A stretch of DNA of 15,488 nucleotides from CAYTQK01 sp964439745 (GTDB lineage Bacteria > Desulfobacterota > Desulfobacteria > Desulfobacterales > Desulfosudaceae), in contig CAYTQK010000049.1 in assembly GCA_964439745.1 (NCBI GenBank), positions 1 to 15,488 on the forward strand. The letters are read 5' to 3'. Shown piece after piece: positions 1-7,675 of the stretch. Made by a program: the position numbers and the translations under genes. Each line of letters begins with the position of its first letter. The stretch's first letter is position 1. The notes beneath the pieces were generated by a model. It worked only from the letters and a program-made list of their open reading frames with translations. It was not told the DNA's origin and did no database searches.

Positions 1-888
1 TTCCCCCCCCGGGCCAGAGGATGGCCGGAGGTTATCGGGCAACGGTTCACCAAGAGCGGCATCTGGGACATCTGCCGCAAATACGACTGTACCCCCTTTT
101 CCCGGCTGGGCGGCATGATGGCCGGTATTTACAACGAGCCGGTCCGGCCGGATGACGGCGACAATCCCGTCCGCAAGGTCATCAGCGCCGGCACCCCCCA
201 GGCCATCTGGGAAGACTTTGAAAAGCGGTTCGGCGTCAAGATTCATGAATGGTACGCCGCCGTGGAAGGGGGGCTGGCGCACAATCCCCCGGGCTCCGGC
301 CCCATCGGCTCTTTCGGCAAGCCGCCCGAGGGCATGGTGGAGATGAAGATCGTCGATGAAAACGACCAGGAGCTGCCGCCCGGTGAAAAGGGAGAGTTGA
401 TCAGCCGCATGGCGACCGGCACCACCGAGGTGGAATATCACGGAAATGCCGCGGCTTCCGAGGAGAAAACCCGGGGCGGCTGGCTGCGCAGCGGCGACAT
501 CTGTCACCAGGATGAAAACGGCTTTTTCTATTTTGATTTCCGCAAGGGAGGCGGCCTGCGGCGGCAGGGCGACTTTATTCAGCCCGACCTGGTGGAAAAG
601 GTCATCGGCGAAGAGGATTCCGTGTCCGAGGTGTGTGTCTACGGGGTGCCGGCTTCCTCGGGCGCACCCGGGGAGAGCGACCTGGTGGCGGCAGTGGCGC
701 CGTTTGTCGGCGGCGGGATCGATATCGACAGTGTCAAGCAGGCCTGCCTGAAAGGACTGGAGCGCAACAGCGTGCCCACCTATCTGCAGATCGTGAACGA
801 GATCCCCAAGACCGTCTCGGAAAAACCCCTGGACCGGATCCTGAAAGAGGAGTTCGATCCCGAAGCCGACAATGTGGTTCAATTATAA
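1..888 (+). CDS. AMP-forming acyl-CoA synthetase, C-terminal part (5' truncated by window)
   Basis: The frame is open from base 1 to the TAA at 886-888, so this is the 3' part of a gene starting before the window; the ATG at 115 is internal. About 295 codons are present, roughly the second half of an ANL-superfamily enzyme, which joins ATP and a carboxylic acid to make acyl-AMP and then acyl-CoA. Visible landmarks are an adenine-binding segment (EWYAAVEGG), the GWLRSGD motif with the ribose-binding Asp, the hinge region (YFDFRKGGGLRRQGDFI), and a C-terminal PKTVSEKPLDR segment holding the expected catalytic Lys. The hinge is unusual: most relatives read as Asp-Arg followed by GEN, while here it is Phe-Arg followed by GDF. 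It resembles CaiC/FadD-type ligases, but the substrate cannot be read from this fragment. A good RBS for the next gene begins 13 bp downstream, so it probably heads or joins that operon. Confidence 0.85.
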   Translation, partial: FPPRARGWPEVIGQRFTKSGIWDICRKYDCTPFSRLGGMMAGIYNEPVRPDDGDNPVRKVISAGTPQAIWEDFEKRFGVKIHEWYAAVEGGLAHNPPGSGPIGSFGKPPEGMVEMKIVDENDQELPPGEKGELISRMATGTTEVEYHGNAAASEEKTRGGWLRSGDICHQDENGFFYFDFRKGGGLRRQGDFIQPDLVEKVIGEEDSVSEVCVYGVPASSGAPGESDLVAAVAPFVGGGIDIDSVKQACLKGLERNSVPTYLQIVNEIPKTVSEKPLDRILKEEFDPEADNVVQL

Positions 889-913
889 CAGCGTATCATC
901 GCGGAGGTGACCC

Positions 914-1918
914 ATGTTTGATTCCCTGAAAAAGGCCTATCTGCCGGATATGCACTTCCCGGAGCGTCACATTGACGAAACCAGGTGCACCCGCTGCGGC
1001 CGGTGTTATGAAACCTGCCCCTGCTACGGGTATCGCTGGGAAAAGGACACCGTGCCGGTACCGGTCGGTTACGGCGGCTTTGAACAGGCCTGCATCAACT
1101 GTGGCAACTGCCTGGCCGTCTGCCCGGTCGATGCCATAACCATGACGGGCAGCTACGTCGTGCCGGCAGGCCGCTACCAGAGTCTGCTGGAAAAGAAAAT
1201 GGCCCCGCCGCAGCCGCTGGCCGAAGAAAAGGATCACTCCTTTGCGGAGATCAAGGATTCTTTGACAGAGACGGAACGCGTCATTTACACCCGGCGTTCC
1301 ACCCGGCTCTTCAAGGATAAGGAGGTTCCGCGGGAACTGCTGCATCGCATTCTCGAGGCCGGCCGCTTTGCGCCTTCGGCGGGGAATAATCAGCCCTACA
1401 AGTTTATTGTCATAACCAGCCAGCCGGTCATCAAGGAGTTTGAGCGCCGTTCCATGACGATCCTGCGGAAAATGAAGAACCTCTACCTGAGCAAGTCCGG
1501 CAAGCGGTCGCTCTGGAAAACGGTGCTTTTTTCGGTGGCCAGTTATTTCAGCCCCAACAAGCTGGACCCCCGCCCCATGACCGCCATGGAAAAGGCCGAT
1601 GCTACCGACAACAAGATATACTTTGACGCCCCGGCGGTCATCCTGCTATTAAAGGACAAACGGGGCATCAGCAATCCCGACCTGGACGTCGGCATCTGCG
1701 CCCAGAACATGGTACTGGCGGCGCACGCCCTGGGGCTGGGCACCTGCTACATTTCCCTGCCCATGGAACCGCTGGGCATGCCGCTGATGGCGGGATTCCG
1801 CAAAAAGATCGGCATTCCCCCGCGTTACCAGGCGGTGACCAGCATCGCCATCGGCTATCCCAAGGGGAAAATCGACAAGCCGGTCAAGCGAGACACGCCG
1901 CCGGTGCACTGGATCTGA
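914..1918 (+). CDS. Ferredoxin-nitroreductase fusion flavoprotein
   Basis: This 334-residue protein combines two modules. Residues 25-35 (C25, C28, C31, C35) and 60-70 (C60, C63, C66, C70) are two CxxCxxCxxxC motifs expected to carry two [4Fe-4S] clusters. From about residue 120 to 320 is a nitroreductase-family flavin fold, with an FMN-type RRSTRLF start, a PSAGNNQPYKF segment and a late LGLGTCYI segment. A basic insertion near residues 175-210 separates the flavin elements. No signal peptide is seen, so it should be cytoplasmic. Such fusions pass electrons between iron-sulfur clusters and FMN, but the physiological substrate is unknown, and nitro reduction is only the family name. The start is well supported by GGAGGTGA six bases before the ATG. 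It lies 25 bp after the acyl-CoA synthetase and 51 bp before the thiolase-like gene, suggesting a redox role in acyl-CoA metabolism (inference). Confidence 0.88.
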   Translation: MFDSLKKAYLPDMHFPERHIDETRCTRCGRCYETCPCYGYRWEKDTVPVPVGYGGFEQACINCGNCLAVCPVDAITMTGSYVVPAGRYQSLLEKKMAPPQPLAEEKDHSFAEIKDSLTETERVIYTRRSTRLFKDKEVPRELLHRILEAGRFAPSAGNNQPYKFIVITSQPVIKEFERRSMTILRKMKNLYLSKSGKRSLWKTVLFSVASYFSPNKLDPRPMTAMEKADATDNKIYFDAPAVILLLKDKRGISNPDLDVGICAQNMVLAAHALGLGTCYISLPMEPLGMPLMAGFRKKIGIPPRYQAVTSIAIGYPKGKIDKPVKRDTPPVHWI

Positions 1919-1969
1919 CGGCGGTCTCGAATTCGTTCGCCCCGGAATCTATTTTCTGGAAGGAGCGGA

Positions 1970-3490
1970 ATGATGACGGATGACAATACGCCGGTGATAA
2001 TCGGGGCGGGGCAGATAACGGAAAAGCCGGTAGCACTGGAGATGGCCCGGTCCCCCTTGACGCTGATGACCGACGCCGTGCTGGCGGCGGCGGTGGATGC
2101 GGGCCTGGGCAAGCCGGACTTGCAGACGGCCGACCGCCTCATGGTCACCACCCTGTTTAACGATGACGGTCTGGCCAATCCGCCCGGCTGCCTGGCCGAC
2201 CGCCTCGGTCTGGAAGCGGCCGAAGGCGTGGTGTCGGGTTTCGGCGGCACCTCACCCCAGGCCATGCTGCATGACGCCATGGAGCGGATTGCCGCCGGCA
2301 GAGCCGGGATGGTCATCCTGGCCGGGGCCGAGGCCCAGCAGACCCGGCAGGCGGCCAGCAAGGCCGGTTTGTCCCTGAAGTGGTCCGTTGATACCAGCCG
2401 GCCGCAGCCGGTTTCGTTTGCCGAGCTGGGGGCCATGGACGGTGCCACCGAAACCGAGCATATCCACAGCCTGTCCGTGCCGGCGGTTTCCTATCCCCTG
2501 TTCGAAAACGCCCTGCGCGGTCATTACCGGCGTTCCCTGGCCGATCATCAGCAGCGGATCGGGGAACTCATGAGCCGCCTGACCCGGGTGGCGGCGGCCA
2601 ATCCCCTGGCCTGGTTCCCCGAAGAACGGAGTCCGGAGGAAATCATTACCCCCGGTCCGGCCAACCGGCGGACGGCTTTTCCCTATACCAAGCGGATGAA
2701 CGCCATGCTGCTGGTCAACCAGTCGGCGGCCCTGATTGTCACTTCCCGGCAGCGGGCCCGCCAGCTGGGGGTGCCTTCGTCCCGCTGGGTGTATTGCCAG
2801 GGCCAGGCCCAGGCCCGGGATCACTGGTATCTGCTCAACCGGGAAAATTATTTCACCTCCCCGGCCATTCGCACCATCGGGCAAAAAGCGCTGGCTGCGG
2901 CCGGCACCGGGCTGGGTGAAATCGATTTTTTTGATCTGTACAGCTGCTTTCCTTCCTCGATCCAGATTACCCGGGATATGCTGGGGATATCTGTGGATGA
3001 CAATCGTGACCTGACGGTGACCGGCGGCCTGCCTTATTTCGGCGGACCGGGCAACAACTATGTCATGCATTCGCTGGCCCGCATGTGCGACCTGCTGCGG
3101 GAGAAACCCGGCACCCGGGGACTGGTCACGGGCAACTCTTTTTACATGTCCAAGCATGCGGTGGGCATTTACGGCACCGAGCCGGGACCGTCGGCGAACT
3201 GGACCAATGTTGACGCCGCCTGCCAGCGGGAAGTAGACGCGGGCCCTTCGCCGTCGGTCGATCCGGAGCCGTCCGGTCCGGCCCGGGTGGAAACCTGGAC
3301 GGTCGTCTTTGACCGGGAGGATCAGCCGGAACGGGGGGTCGTCATCGGCCGGACCGAATCCGGCCGGCGGTTTGCGGCCTACACCCCGCCGGACCGGGAG
3401 CTGCTGGCAGCCATGACCCGGGAAGACTTTCTCGGGGCGGCCGGTACCGTGACCGCCAACGATAAGCTGCACATTTTTACGCCGGAATAG
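1970..3490 (+). CDS. Thiolase-like protein (TLP1/SCP2-type) lacking catalytic Cys and His
   Basis: This 506-residue protein has a thiolase fold with an extra C-terminal domain of about 100 residues, as in the thiolase-like type 1 (TLP1) and SCP2-related families often annotated acetyl-CoA acetyltransferase. Recognisable landmarks are the N-terminal PVIIGAGQ strand, the AGMVILAGAEA strand, the FFDLYSCFPSS segment (where SCP2 thiolases have HDCF), and the late GNSFYMSKHAVGIYGTEP loop. The nucleophile region, normally CASG-x-QA, reads GGTSPQA, so the Cys is replaced. The GHP-x-G-x-SG region reads GGPGNN, so the catalytic His is also gone. Ordinary Claisen or thiolytic chemistry is therefore doubtful. 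It could bind acyl-CoA, act as a scaffold, or do altered chemistry. AGGAG precedes tandem ATG codons at 1970 and 1973, so either could be used. It sits between the ferredoxin-nitroreductase and TIM-barrel genes. Confidence 0.85.
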   Translation: MMTDDNTPVIIGAGQITEKPVALEMARSPLTLMTDAVLAAAVDAGLGKPDLQTADRLMVTTLFNDDGLANPPGCLADRLGLEAAEGVVSGFGGTSPQAMLHDAMERIAAGRAGMVILAGAEAQQTRQAASKAGLSLKWSVDTSRPQPVSFAELGAMDGATETEHIHSLSVPAVSYPLFENALRGHYRRSLADHQQRIGELMSRLTRVAAANPLAWFPEERSPEEIITPGPANRRTAFPYTKRMNAMLLVNQSAALIVTSRQRARQLGVPSSRWVYCQGQAQARDHWYLLNRENYFTSPAIRTIGQKALAAAGTGLGEIDFFDLYSCFPSSIQITRDMLGISVDDNRDLTVTGGLPYFGGPGNNYVMHSLARMCDLLREKPGTRGLVTGNSFYMSKHAVGIYGTEPGPSANWTNVDAACQREVDAGPSPSVDPEPSGPARVETWTVVFDREDQPERGVVIGRTESGRRFAAYTPPDRELLAAMTREDFLGAAGTVTANDKLHIFTPE

Positions 3491-3502
3491 GGGGAGACAA
3501 TC

Positions 3503-4330
3503 ATGCCCAGCATCGGGATGTCCGGCGTGGCAGTCATGCTGCTGCCGGTACTGGAAACCATCCAGACGGCCATTGACCTGGGCTACGAGGCGGTGGAACT
3601 GTCCGGGGAGTTTCCCCAGTGCGTCTGCGACGAGGTGACCGCCGAACAGCGGCGGCAGGCCCGGCAGATGATCGAGGCGGCCGGGCTCCGGCTGGGCGTG
3701 CACGCCCCCTTCAACAGCCTCAACATGGCCGCCCTCAATCCCGGCATCCGGGCCGAATCCATCCGCCAGATCACGGCGGCCATCGACATGTGCGCCGACA
3801 TGGGCGGTGAACTGGTCACCGTCCATAACGGCAATTACGTGGTTTCGGAAAAGATGCGGCAGAGGATTCCTCAGGTGGCCGAGCTCCAGTGGAACCTCAA
3901 CCTGGAGGCCCTGCGGCAGCTGGCCGAGCACGCCCGGCAGCGGGATATCGCCCTCTGCCTGGAAAACATCGGGTTTGAACCGCGCACCATCGACCGCAAC
4001 GCCGATGACATGCTGGCCATCCGCGCGGCCGTGGATTCCCCGGCCCTGTGGTTCTGCGTGGATATCGGTCATGCCCGGCTGAACGGGGAGCTGGATGACG
4101 TCATCACCCGGCTGGGGCCCCATGCCCGGCAGATCCATTTTACCGACAACTTCGGCATAACCGACGATCATCTCATCATCGGGCGGGGAGATTTTGATTA
4201 TACCCCCCACCTGGAATTTTTCCGACAGTTTGACGGCATCCTTTTGCTGGAGGTCATCCAGGTGGGCACCGATCCCGCCCCGGCCCGCCAGAGCCTGGCC
4301 TATGTCCGGGGATTACTTAATTCCGTATGA
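3503..4330 (+). CDS. Xylose isomerase-like TIM-barrel protein (sugar phosphate isomerase/epimerase family)
   Basis: This 275-residue protein belongs to the AP-endonuclease-2/xylose-isomerase-like TIM-barrel superfamily, whose members are metal-dependent isomerases, epimerases, lyases or endonucleases. Conserved barrel-strand motifs appear in order: HAPFN (H67), TVHNGNY (H108), LCLENIG (E154), CVDIGHA (D187, H190), IHFTDN (H212), DDHLIIGRGDFDY (H223), and LLLEVIQ (E250). Together they make a full set of likely metal ligands, so the protein looks catalytically competent. The exact reaction cannot be named; a sugar substrate is only the usual family guess, and the acyl-CoA neighbours make a carbohydrate role uncertain. 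A GGGGGAG site stands just before the ATG, and the gene begins 12 bp after the thiolase-like stop, so it is the last gene of that operon. It converges with lysC, 8 bp away. Confidence 0.85.
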   Translation: MPSIGMSGVAVMLLPVLETIQTAIDLGYEAVELSGEFPQCVCDEVTAEQRRQARQMIEAAGLRLGVHAPFNSLNMAALNPGIRAESIRQITAAIDMCADMGGELVTVHNGNYVVSEKMRQRIPQVAELQWNLNLEALRQLAEHARQRDIALCLENIGFEPRTIDRNADDMLAIRAAVDSPALWFCVDIGHARLNGELDDVITRLGPHARQIHFTDNFGITDDHLIIGRGDFDYTPHLEFFRQFDGILLLEVIQVGTDPAPARQSLAYVRGLLNSV

Positions 4331-4338
4331 AGCCGGTT

Positions 4339-5559
4339 TTATTCCGGGCTGTCCAGCCCGAAGGCGGAGTGCAGGGACCGCACCGCCAGCTCGGCGTATT
4401 TTTCGTGGATGACGCAGGAGATGCGGATTTCCGAGGTGCTGATCATGAGAATATTGATGTTTTCCGCGGCCAGGGTGGCGAACATCTTGGAGGCCACCCC
4501 GGAATGACTCTTCATGCCCACCCCGATGACCGATACCTTGGCGATGTCGGCGGCGCTGATGATCTCTTCGGCCTCGATCATCCGGGCCGTTTCCTCGGAA
4601 ATGGCCAGGGCGTTTTTGAAATCACTTCGGGGCACGGTAAAGGTCAGGTCAGTGGTACCGCTGGCCCGGGTGTTCTGGATGATCATGTCCACCAGGATGC
4701 CGGCTTCGGCCAGGGGCATGAAAATTTGAGATGACACCCCCGGCTTGTCCGGTACTTTCTTGAAGGTGATGCGGGCCTCGTCTTTGGCGCAGGTAACCCC
4801 CGAGATGACCACATCTTCCATACCGGTTTCTTCGCTGACAACCATGGTTCCCTCCTCTTCATTAAAGGATGAGCGCACGTGCACGGGCACGTTGTATTTT
4901 TTGGCAAACTCCACCGAACGGATCTGCAGTACCTTGGCGCCGAGGCTGGACATTTCCAGCATTTCGTCATAGGAAATGGTGGCCAGCTTGCGGGCCCGCT
5001 TGCAGACCGAGGGGTCGGCCGTGTAAATGCCGTCCACATCGGTGTAGATTTCACAGACATCGGCAGTTATCGCCGAGGCCACCGCCACCGCCGAGGTATC
5101 AGACCCACCCCGCCCCAGGGTGGTGATGTTGCCGGCCTCGTCACACCCCTGGAATCCGGCGATCAGCACGATGTAGCCGTCATTGATCAGTTCCCGGATT
5201 TTCTGCGCGCCGATGCTGATAATGCGGGCCCGGGTGGCGGCTGAATCGGTCTGGATTTCGGCCTGGAATCCCAGCAGGGAGCGGGCCTTGTAACCCATGT
5301 CATTGAGCACCATGGCCGCAAGGGCCACGGTGGTCTGCTCGCCGGTTGACAGCAGGGAGTCCATCTCCCGGCGGTCGGGCTCTTCCGCGGCCTGGTAAGC
5401 CATGTCGATGAGGCTGTCGGTCACCCCGGCCATGGCCGAAAGGACAACCACCAGGCTGTCGCCGGTATCGTATCGTCTGGCCACCCGCCGGGCGACATTT
5501 TTGATCTTTTCCATGTCACCCACCGAGGTGCCGCCGTATTTCTGAACTACCAGGCTCAT
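4339..5559 (-). CDS. lysC: Aspartate kinase with two C-terminal ACT domains
   Basis: This enzyme phosphorylates L-aspartate to aspartyl phosphate, the first step toward lysine, threonine, methionine and diaminopimelate. The 406-residue length is that of the monofunctional class. The kinase domain starts with the diagnostic KYGGTSVGD (K7-D15), followed by the nucleotide and substrate segments GRGGSDTSAVA and YTDVDGIYTADPS. From about residue 265 come two ACT domains: one with KVPDKPGVSSQIF, and one with SVIGVGMKSHSGVASKMF plus ISTSEIRISCVI. These normally bind Lys and/or Thr for feedback inhibition; which effector applies here cannot be read. An AAGGAG site (complement of 5565-5570) supports the ATG at 5557-5559. 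It is the last gene of the phoH-to-lysC strand, 72 bp after tsaE. A second, shorter beta-type product from an internal start is possible in this family but was not established here. Confidence 0.96.
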   Translation of the reverse strand: MSLVVQKYGGTSVGDMEKIKNVARRVARRYDTGDSLVVVLSAMAGVTDSLIDMAYQAAEEPDRREMDSLLSTGEQTTVALAAMVLNDMGYKARSLLGFQAEIQTDSAATRARIISIGAQKIRELINDGYIVLIAGFQGCDEAGNITTLGRGGSDTSAVAVASAITADVCEIYTDVDGIYTADPSVCKRARKLATISYDEMLEMSSLGAKVLQIRSVEFAKKYNVPVHVRSSFNEEEGTMVVSEETGMEDVVISGVTCAKDEARITFKKVPDKPGVSSQIFMPLAEAGILVDMIIQNTRASGTTDLTFTVPRSDFKNALAISEETARMIEAEEIISAADIAKVSVIGVGMKSHSGVASKMFATLAAENINILMISTSEIRISCVIHEKYAELAVRSLHSAFGLDSPE

Positions 5560-5608
5560 GTGTGCTCCTTAATTTATGTAGCCGTCTTTGGTCGATATTG
5601 TTTGGGGC

Positions 5609-5632
5609 TGCCGTCCGGGCGGCAATTTTTTT
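5609..5632 (+). terminator. Terminator-like hairpin on the strand opposite tsaE/lysC
   Basis: On the + strand TGCCG (5609-5613) pairs with CGGCA (5620-5624) across a six-base loop, and a run of seven T follows at 5626-5632. It would stop transcription entering the tsaE/lysC region antisense from the lysC side. The stem is only five pairs, and there is no obvious + strand gene for it to end. It overlaps the tsaE stop codon. On the - strand no T-tract follows, so it should not separate tsaE from lysC. Confidence 0.3.
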
Positions 5633-6111
5633 CAGGGCAATCCCGCCAGCAGATCAGCTGTCCGGGGATTCCGCGGCACCAGGGCGATATCCCGTTTCAT
5701 GACACCGCTGATGGCCAGGGCCACCTGCAGGTCCTCCCGCCACCAGGGCGATGAAAACTTGTCCGCCCACTCAATGGCCACCACGGCCGGCTGTCCCATG
5801 ATCTCTTCAATGCCTAGATCCAGCAGTTCGTCGGGATCAAACAGTCGATACAGGTCGATATGGTACAGGGTCAGGTCGCTGCCCTGGTGCTGGTTGATCA
5901 GCGTGTAACTGGGACTGGTGACATACTGGCGTTCGTCCACGCCCAGCCCCCGGGCCAGTCCCTGGGTAAAAGCTGTTTTACCACTGCCCAGTTCGCCTGT
6001 CAAGGCGATGATCATGCCCGCAAAGGCGCGCTGGCCGATGGCCTGGCCCAGGCGGGCGGTTTCCTGCGGCGCGCCGGTCTGAATATTAAAACAAGGGGTG
6101 TTCTTTGGCAT
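5632..6111 (-). CDS. tsaE: tRNA t6A modification ATPase TsaE
   Basis: TsaE is the P-loop ATPase partner of TsaD and TsaB, which add threonylcarbamoyl to A37 of ANN-decoding tRNAs in the cytoplasm. The Walker A motif GELGSGKT is clear near residues 38-45. It is followed by the family segments TSPSYTLINQH, LYHIDLYRL and VAIEWADKF. From the ATG at 6111 the protein is 159 residues, a normal family length. In-frame GTG and TTG codons lie a few codons upstream (6129 and 6132) and would add only six or seven residues. No strong Shine-Dalgarno site decides between them. With the ATG the gene overlaps the end of nnr by 26 bp, which suggests coupled translation. No tsaB or tsaD is in this window. Confidence 0.93.
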   Translation of the reverse strand: MPKNTPCFNIQTGAPQETARLGQAIGQRAFAGMIIALTGELGSGKTAFTQGLARGLGVDERQYVTSPSYTLINQHQGSDLTLYHIDLYRLFDPDELLDLGIEEIMGQPAVVAIEWADKFSSPWWREDLQVALAISGVMKRDIALVPRNPRTADLLAGLP

Positions 6112-7672
6112 GGCGCTTATTTTTTTCACCAAGAGCGGTCAATGCCCGCGGGAGGGCGGCGGAGACCTCCGAGGCCAGAAAGCCGATCCCGCCGGTTTCC
6201 CTGGCAGCAATATCCGCCGCGGCTCCGTGCAGGTAGACACCCAGGCAGGCGGCCGGGCCGGGGTCATAGCCCTGGCAGATCCAGGCGGCGATCATGCCGG
6301 TCAGCACATCGCCCATGCCGCCGGCGGCCATGCCGGGGTTGCCGGTGTGGTTGACAAAAATCCACCCGTCCGGCCGGGCCACAACCGTGCCGGCGCCTTT
6401 CAGGACCACCTGTACCTGGTGGGAGCGGGCAAAAGAACGGGCAGCGTCGATCCGGTCCGCCTGGACGGCCGCCGTATCCGTGTCGAGCAAGCGGGCCATC
6501 TCCCCGGGGTGGGGAGTGATGACGACGGGAGCGGCGGCCTTTTTGAGAAGATCCGGCGCTTCGGCAATGCAGTTCAGCCCGTCGGCGTCAAGGACCAGGG
6601 GTACGGGACAGGCGGAGACCAGCTCGGCCACCATCTCCCGGGTGGCCGTCTCCGTGCCCAGGCCCGGGCCCAGAGCCAGGCAGGACATTCGCGGCAGGAT
6701 TTTCCGGATATCCTTCAGGCCGGAGGCGTCAAACCGCTGTCCTCCGGGATCGCCAGCCGGCAGGGTCATGATTTCGGCCACTGCCGGGGCCACCTGGGGG
6801 TGGATGCCGGCCGGTACGGCCAGGGTGACCAGCCCGGCCCCGGCGCGCATGGCGGCCGCGGCCGTCATGACAGCCGCCCCGGTTTTCCCGGGTGACCCCG
6901 CGGCCACCAGCAGGTGGCCGGCGTTTCCCTTGTGGGCAGCGGCCGGCCGCGGCCGCAGATAGGAGGCCACCAGGTCGCGGGTCAGCAGTTGGCCGGCCGG
7001 TTGAATCTGCCCGGTCACCATCGATGGGATGCCGATGTCGATGACGCGCAGGGCGCCGCACAGGTCAGCTCCCGGAAAGGTCACCTGGCCGGTTTTGGCA
7101 TGGCCGAAGGTGGCCGTGGCCGTAGCCCGGACGCAGACGCCGCAGGGCTGGCCGGTATCGGCCTGCAGGCCGGAGGGAATATCCACGGCGAAAACCGGCC
7201 GGTCCGACTCGTTGATATGGGTGATGACGGTTTCAAAAAAACCCGTCACGTTTTTTTTCAGGCCGGTGCCCAGAATGGCGTCCACCAGGATGGTGTGGTG
7301 GGCCAGGGCGGAGCGGTGGGCAGCAAAAGCCGCTTCATCCGGAAGGCTGATGACGGGTATGTTCAGATTGTCCAGCAGGGCCAGGTTGGCGGCGGCATCC
7401 CCCGAGACCCTGTCCGGCGAGGAAAGCAGGAAGACGGTTACCCGGCTGCCCATCTGATGAAGATAGCGGGCCATGACGAAACCGTCCCCGCCGTTGTTGC
7501 CCCGGCCGGCGATGATGGCAATTTTTTCGGCAGCGGCCCGGGGGAAGTTTTCCAGCAGCCAGCGGACGGCGCCGCGGCCGGCGTTTTCCATGAGCACACG
7601 GCCGGGAATCCCCAGCCTTTCGATGGCGGTGCGGTCCATCTGCCGCATCTGGTCTGCGGTTACCAGGTACAT
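6086..7672 (-). CDS. nnr: Bifunctional NAD(P)HX epimerase / ADP-dependent NAD(P)HX dehydratase
   Basis: This 528-residue repair enzyme restores hydrated NADH and NADPH. The N-terminal YjeF_N domain (about residues 1-215) epimerises the S and R hydrates and carries the GRGNNGGDGFV motif at 56-66. The C-terminal ribokinase-like domain dehydrates the S form using a nucleotide. It shows HKGNAGHLLVAAGSPGKTGA, the ALGPGLG and LDADGLN segments, VITPHPGEMARLL, and the GGMGDVLTG active-site motif near residue 450. The length matches full fused bacterial proteins such as E. coli YjeF. The ATG at 7670-7672 lies only 3 bp after the pdxJ stop, and a GGGAG inside the end of pdxJ is a plausible ribosome site. 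The downstream end overlaps tsaE. In some related bacteria acpS sits between pdxJ and this gene, but here there is no room for it. Confidence 0.95.
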   Translation of the reverse strand: MYLVTADQMRQMDRTAIERLGIPGRVLMENAGRGAVRWLLENFPRAAAEKIAIIAGRGNNGGDGFVMARYLHQMGSRVTVFLLSSPDRVSGDAAANLALLDNLNIPVISLPDEAAFAAHRSALAHHTILVDAILGTGLKKNVTGFFETVITHINESDRPVFAVDIPSGLQADTGQPCGVCVRATATATFGHAKTGQVTFPGADLCGALRVIDIGIPSMVTGQIQPAGQLLTRDLVASYLRPRPAAAHKGNAGHLLVAAGSPGKTGAAVMTAAAAMRAGAGLVTLAVPAGIHPQVAPAVAEIMTLPAGDPGGQRFDASGLKDIRKILPRMSCLALGPGLGTETATREMVAELVSACPVPLVLDADGLNCIAEAPDLLKKAAAPVVITPHPGEMARLLDTDTAAVQADRIDAARSFARSHQVQVVLKGAGTVVARPDGWIFVNHTGNPGMAAGGMGDVLTGMIAAWICQGYDPGPAACLGVYLHGAAADIAARETGGIGFLASEVSAALPRALTALGEKNKRHAKEHPLF

Positions 7673-7675
7673 GGG

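Noticed and set aside
2252..4210. A 652-codon open frame on the - strand opposite the thiolase-like and TIM-barrel genes
   Set aside because: It is antisense to two well-supported genes. Its translation is rich in Gly, Pro, Arg, His and Gln with no recognisable domain, as expected from third-position GC bias.
4345..4360. Hairpin at the lysC 3' end as an intrinsic terminator
   Set aside because: The six-pair stem is good, but neither strand has a T-tract after it, and it lies in coding sequence (GLDSP).
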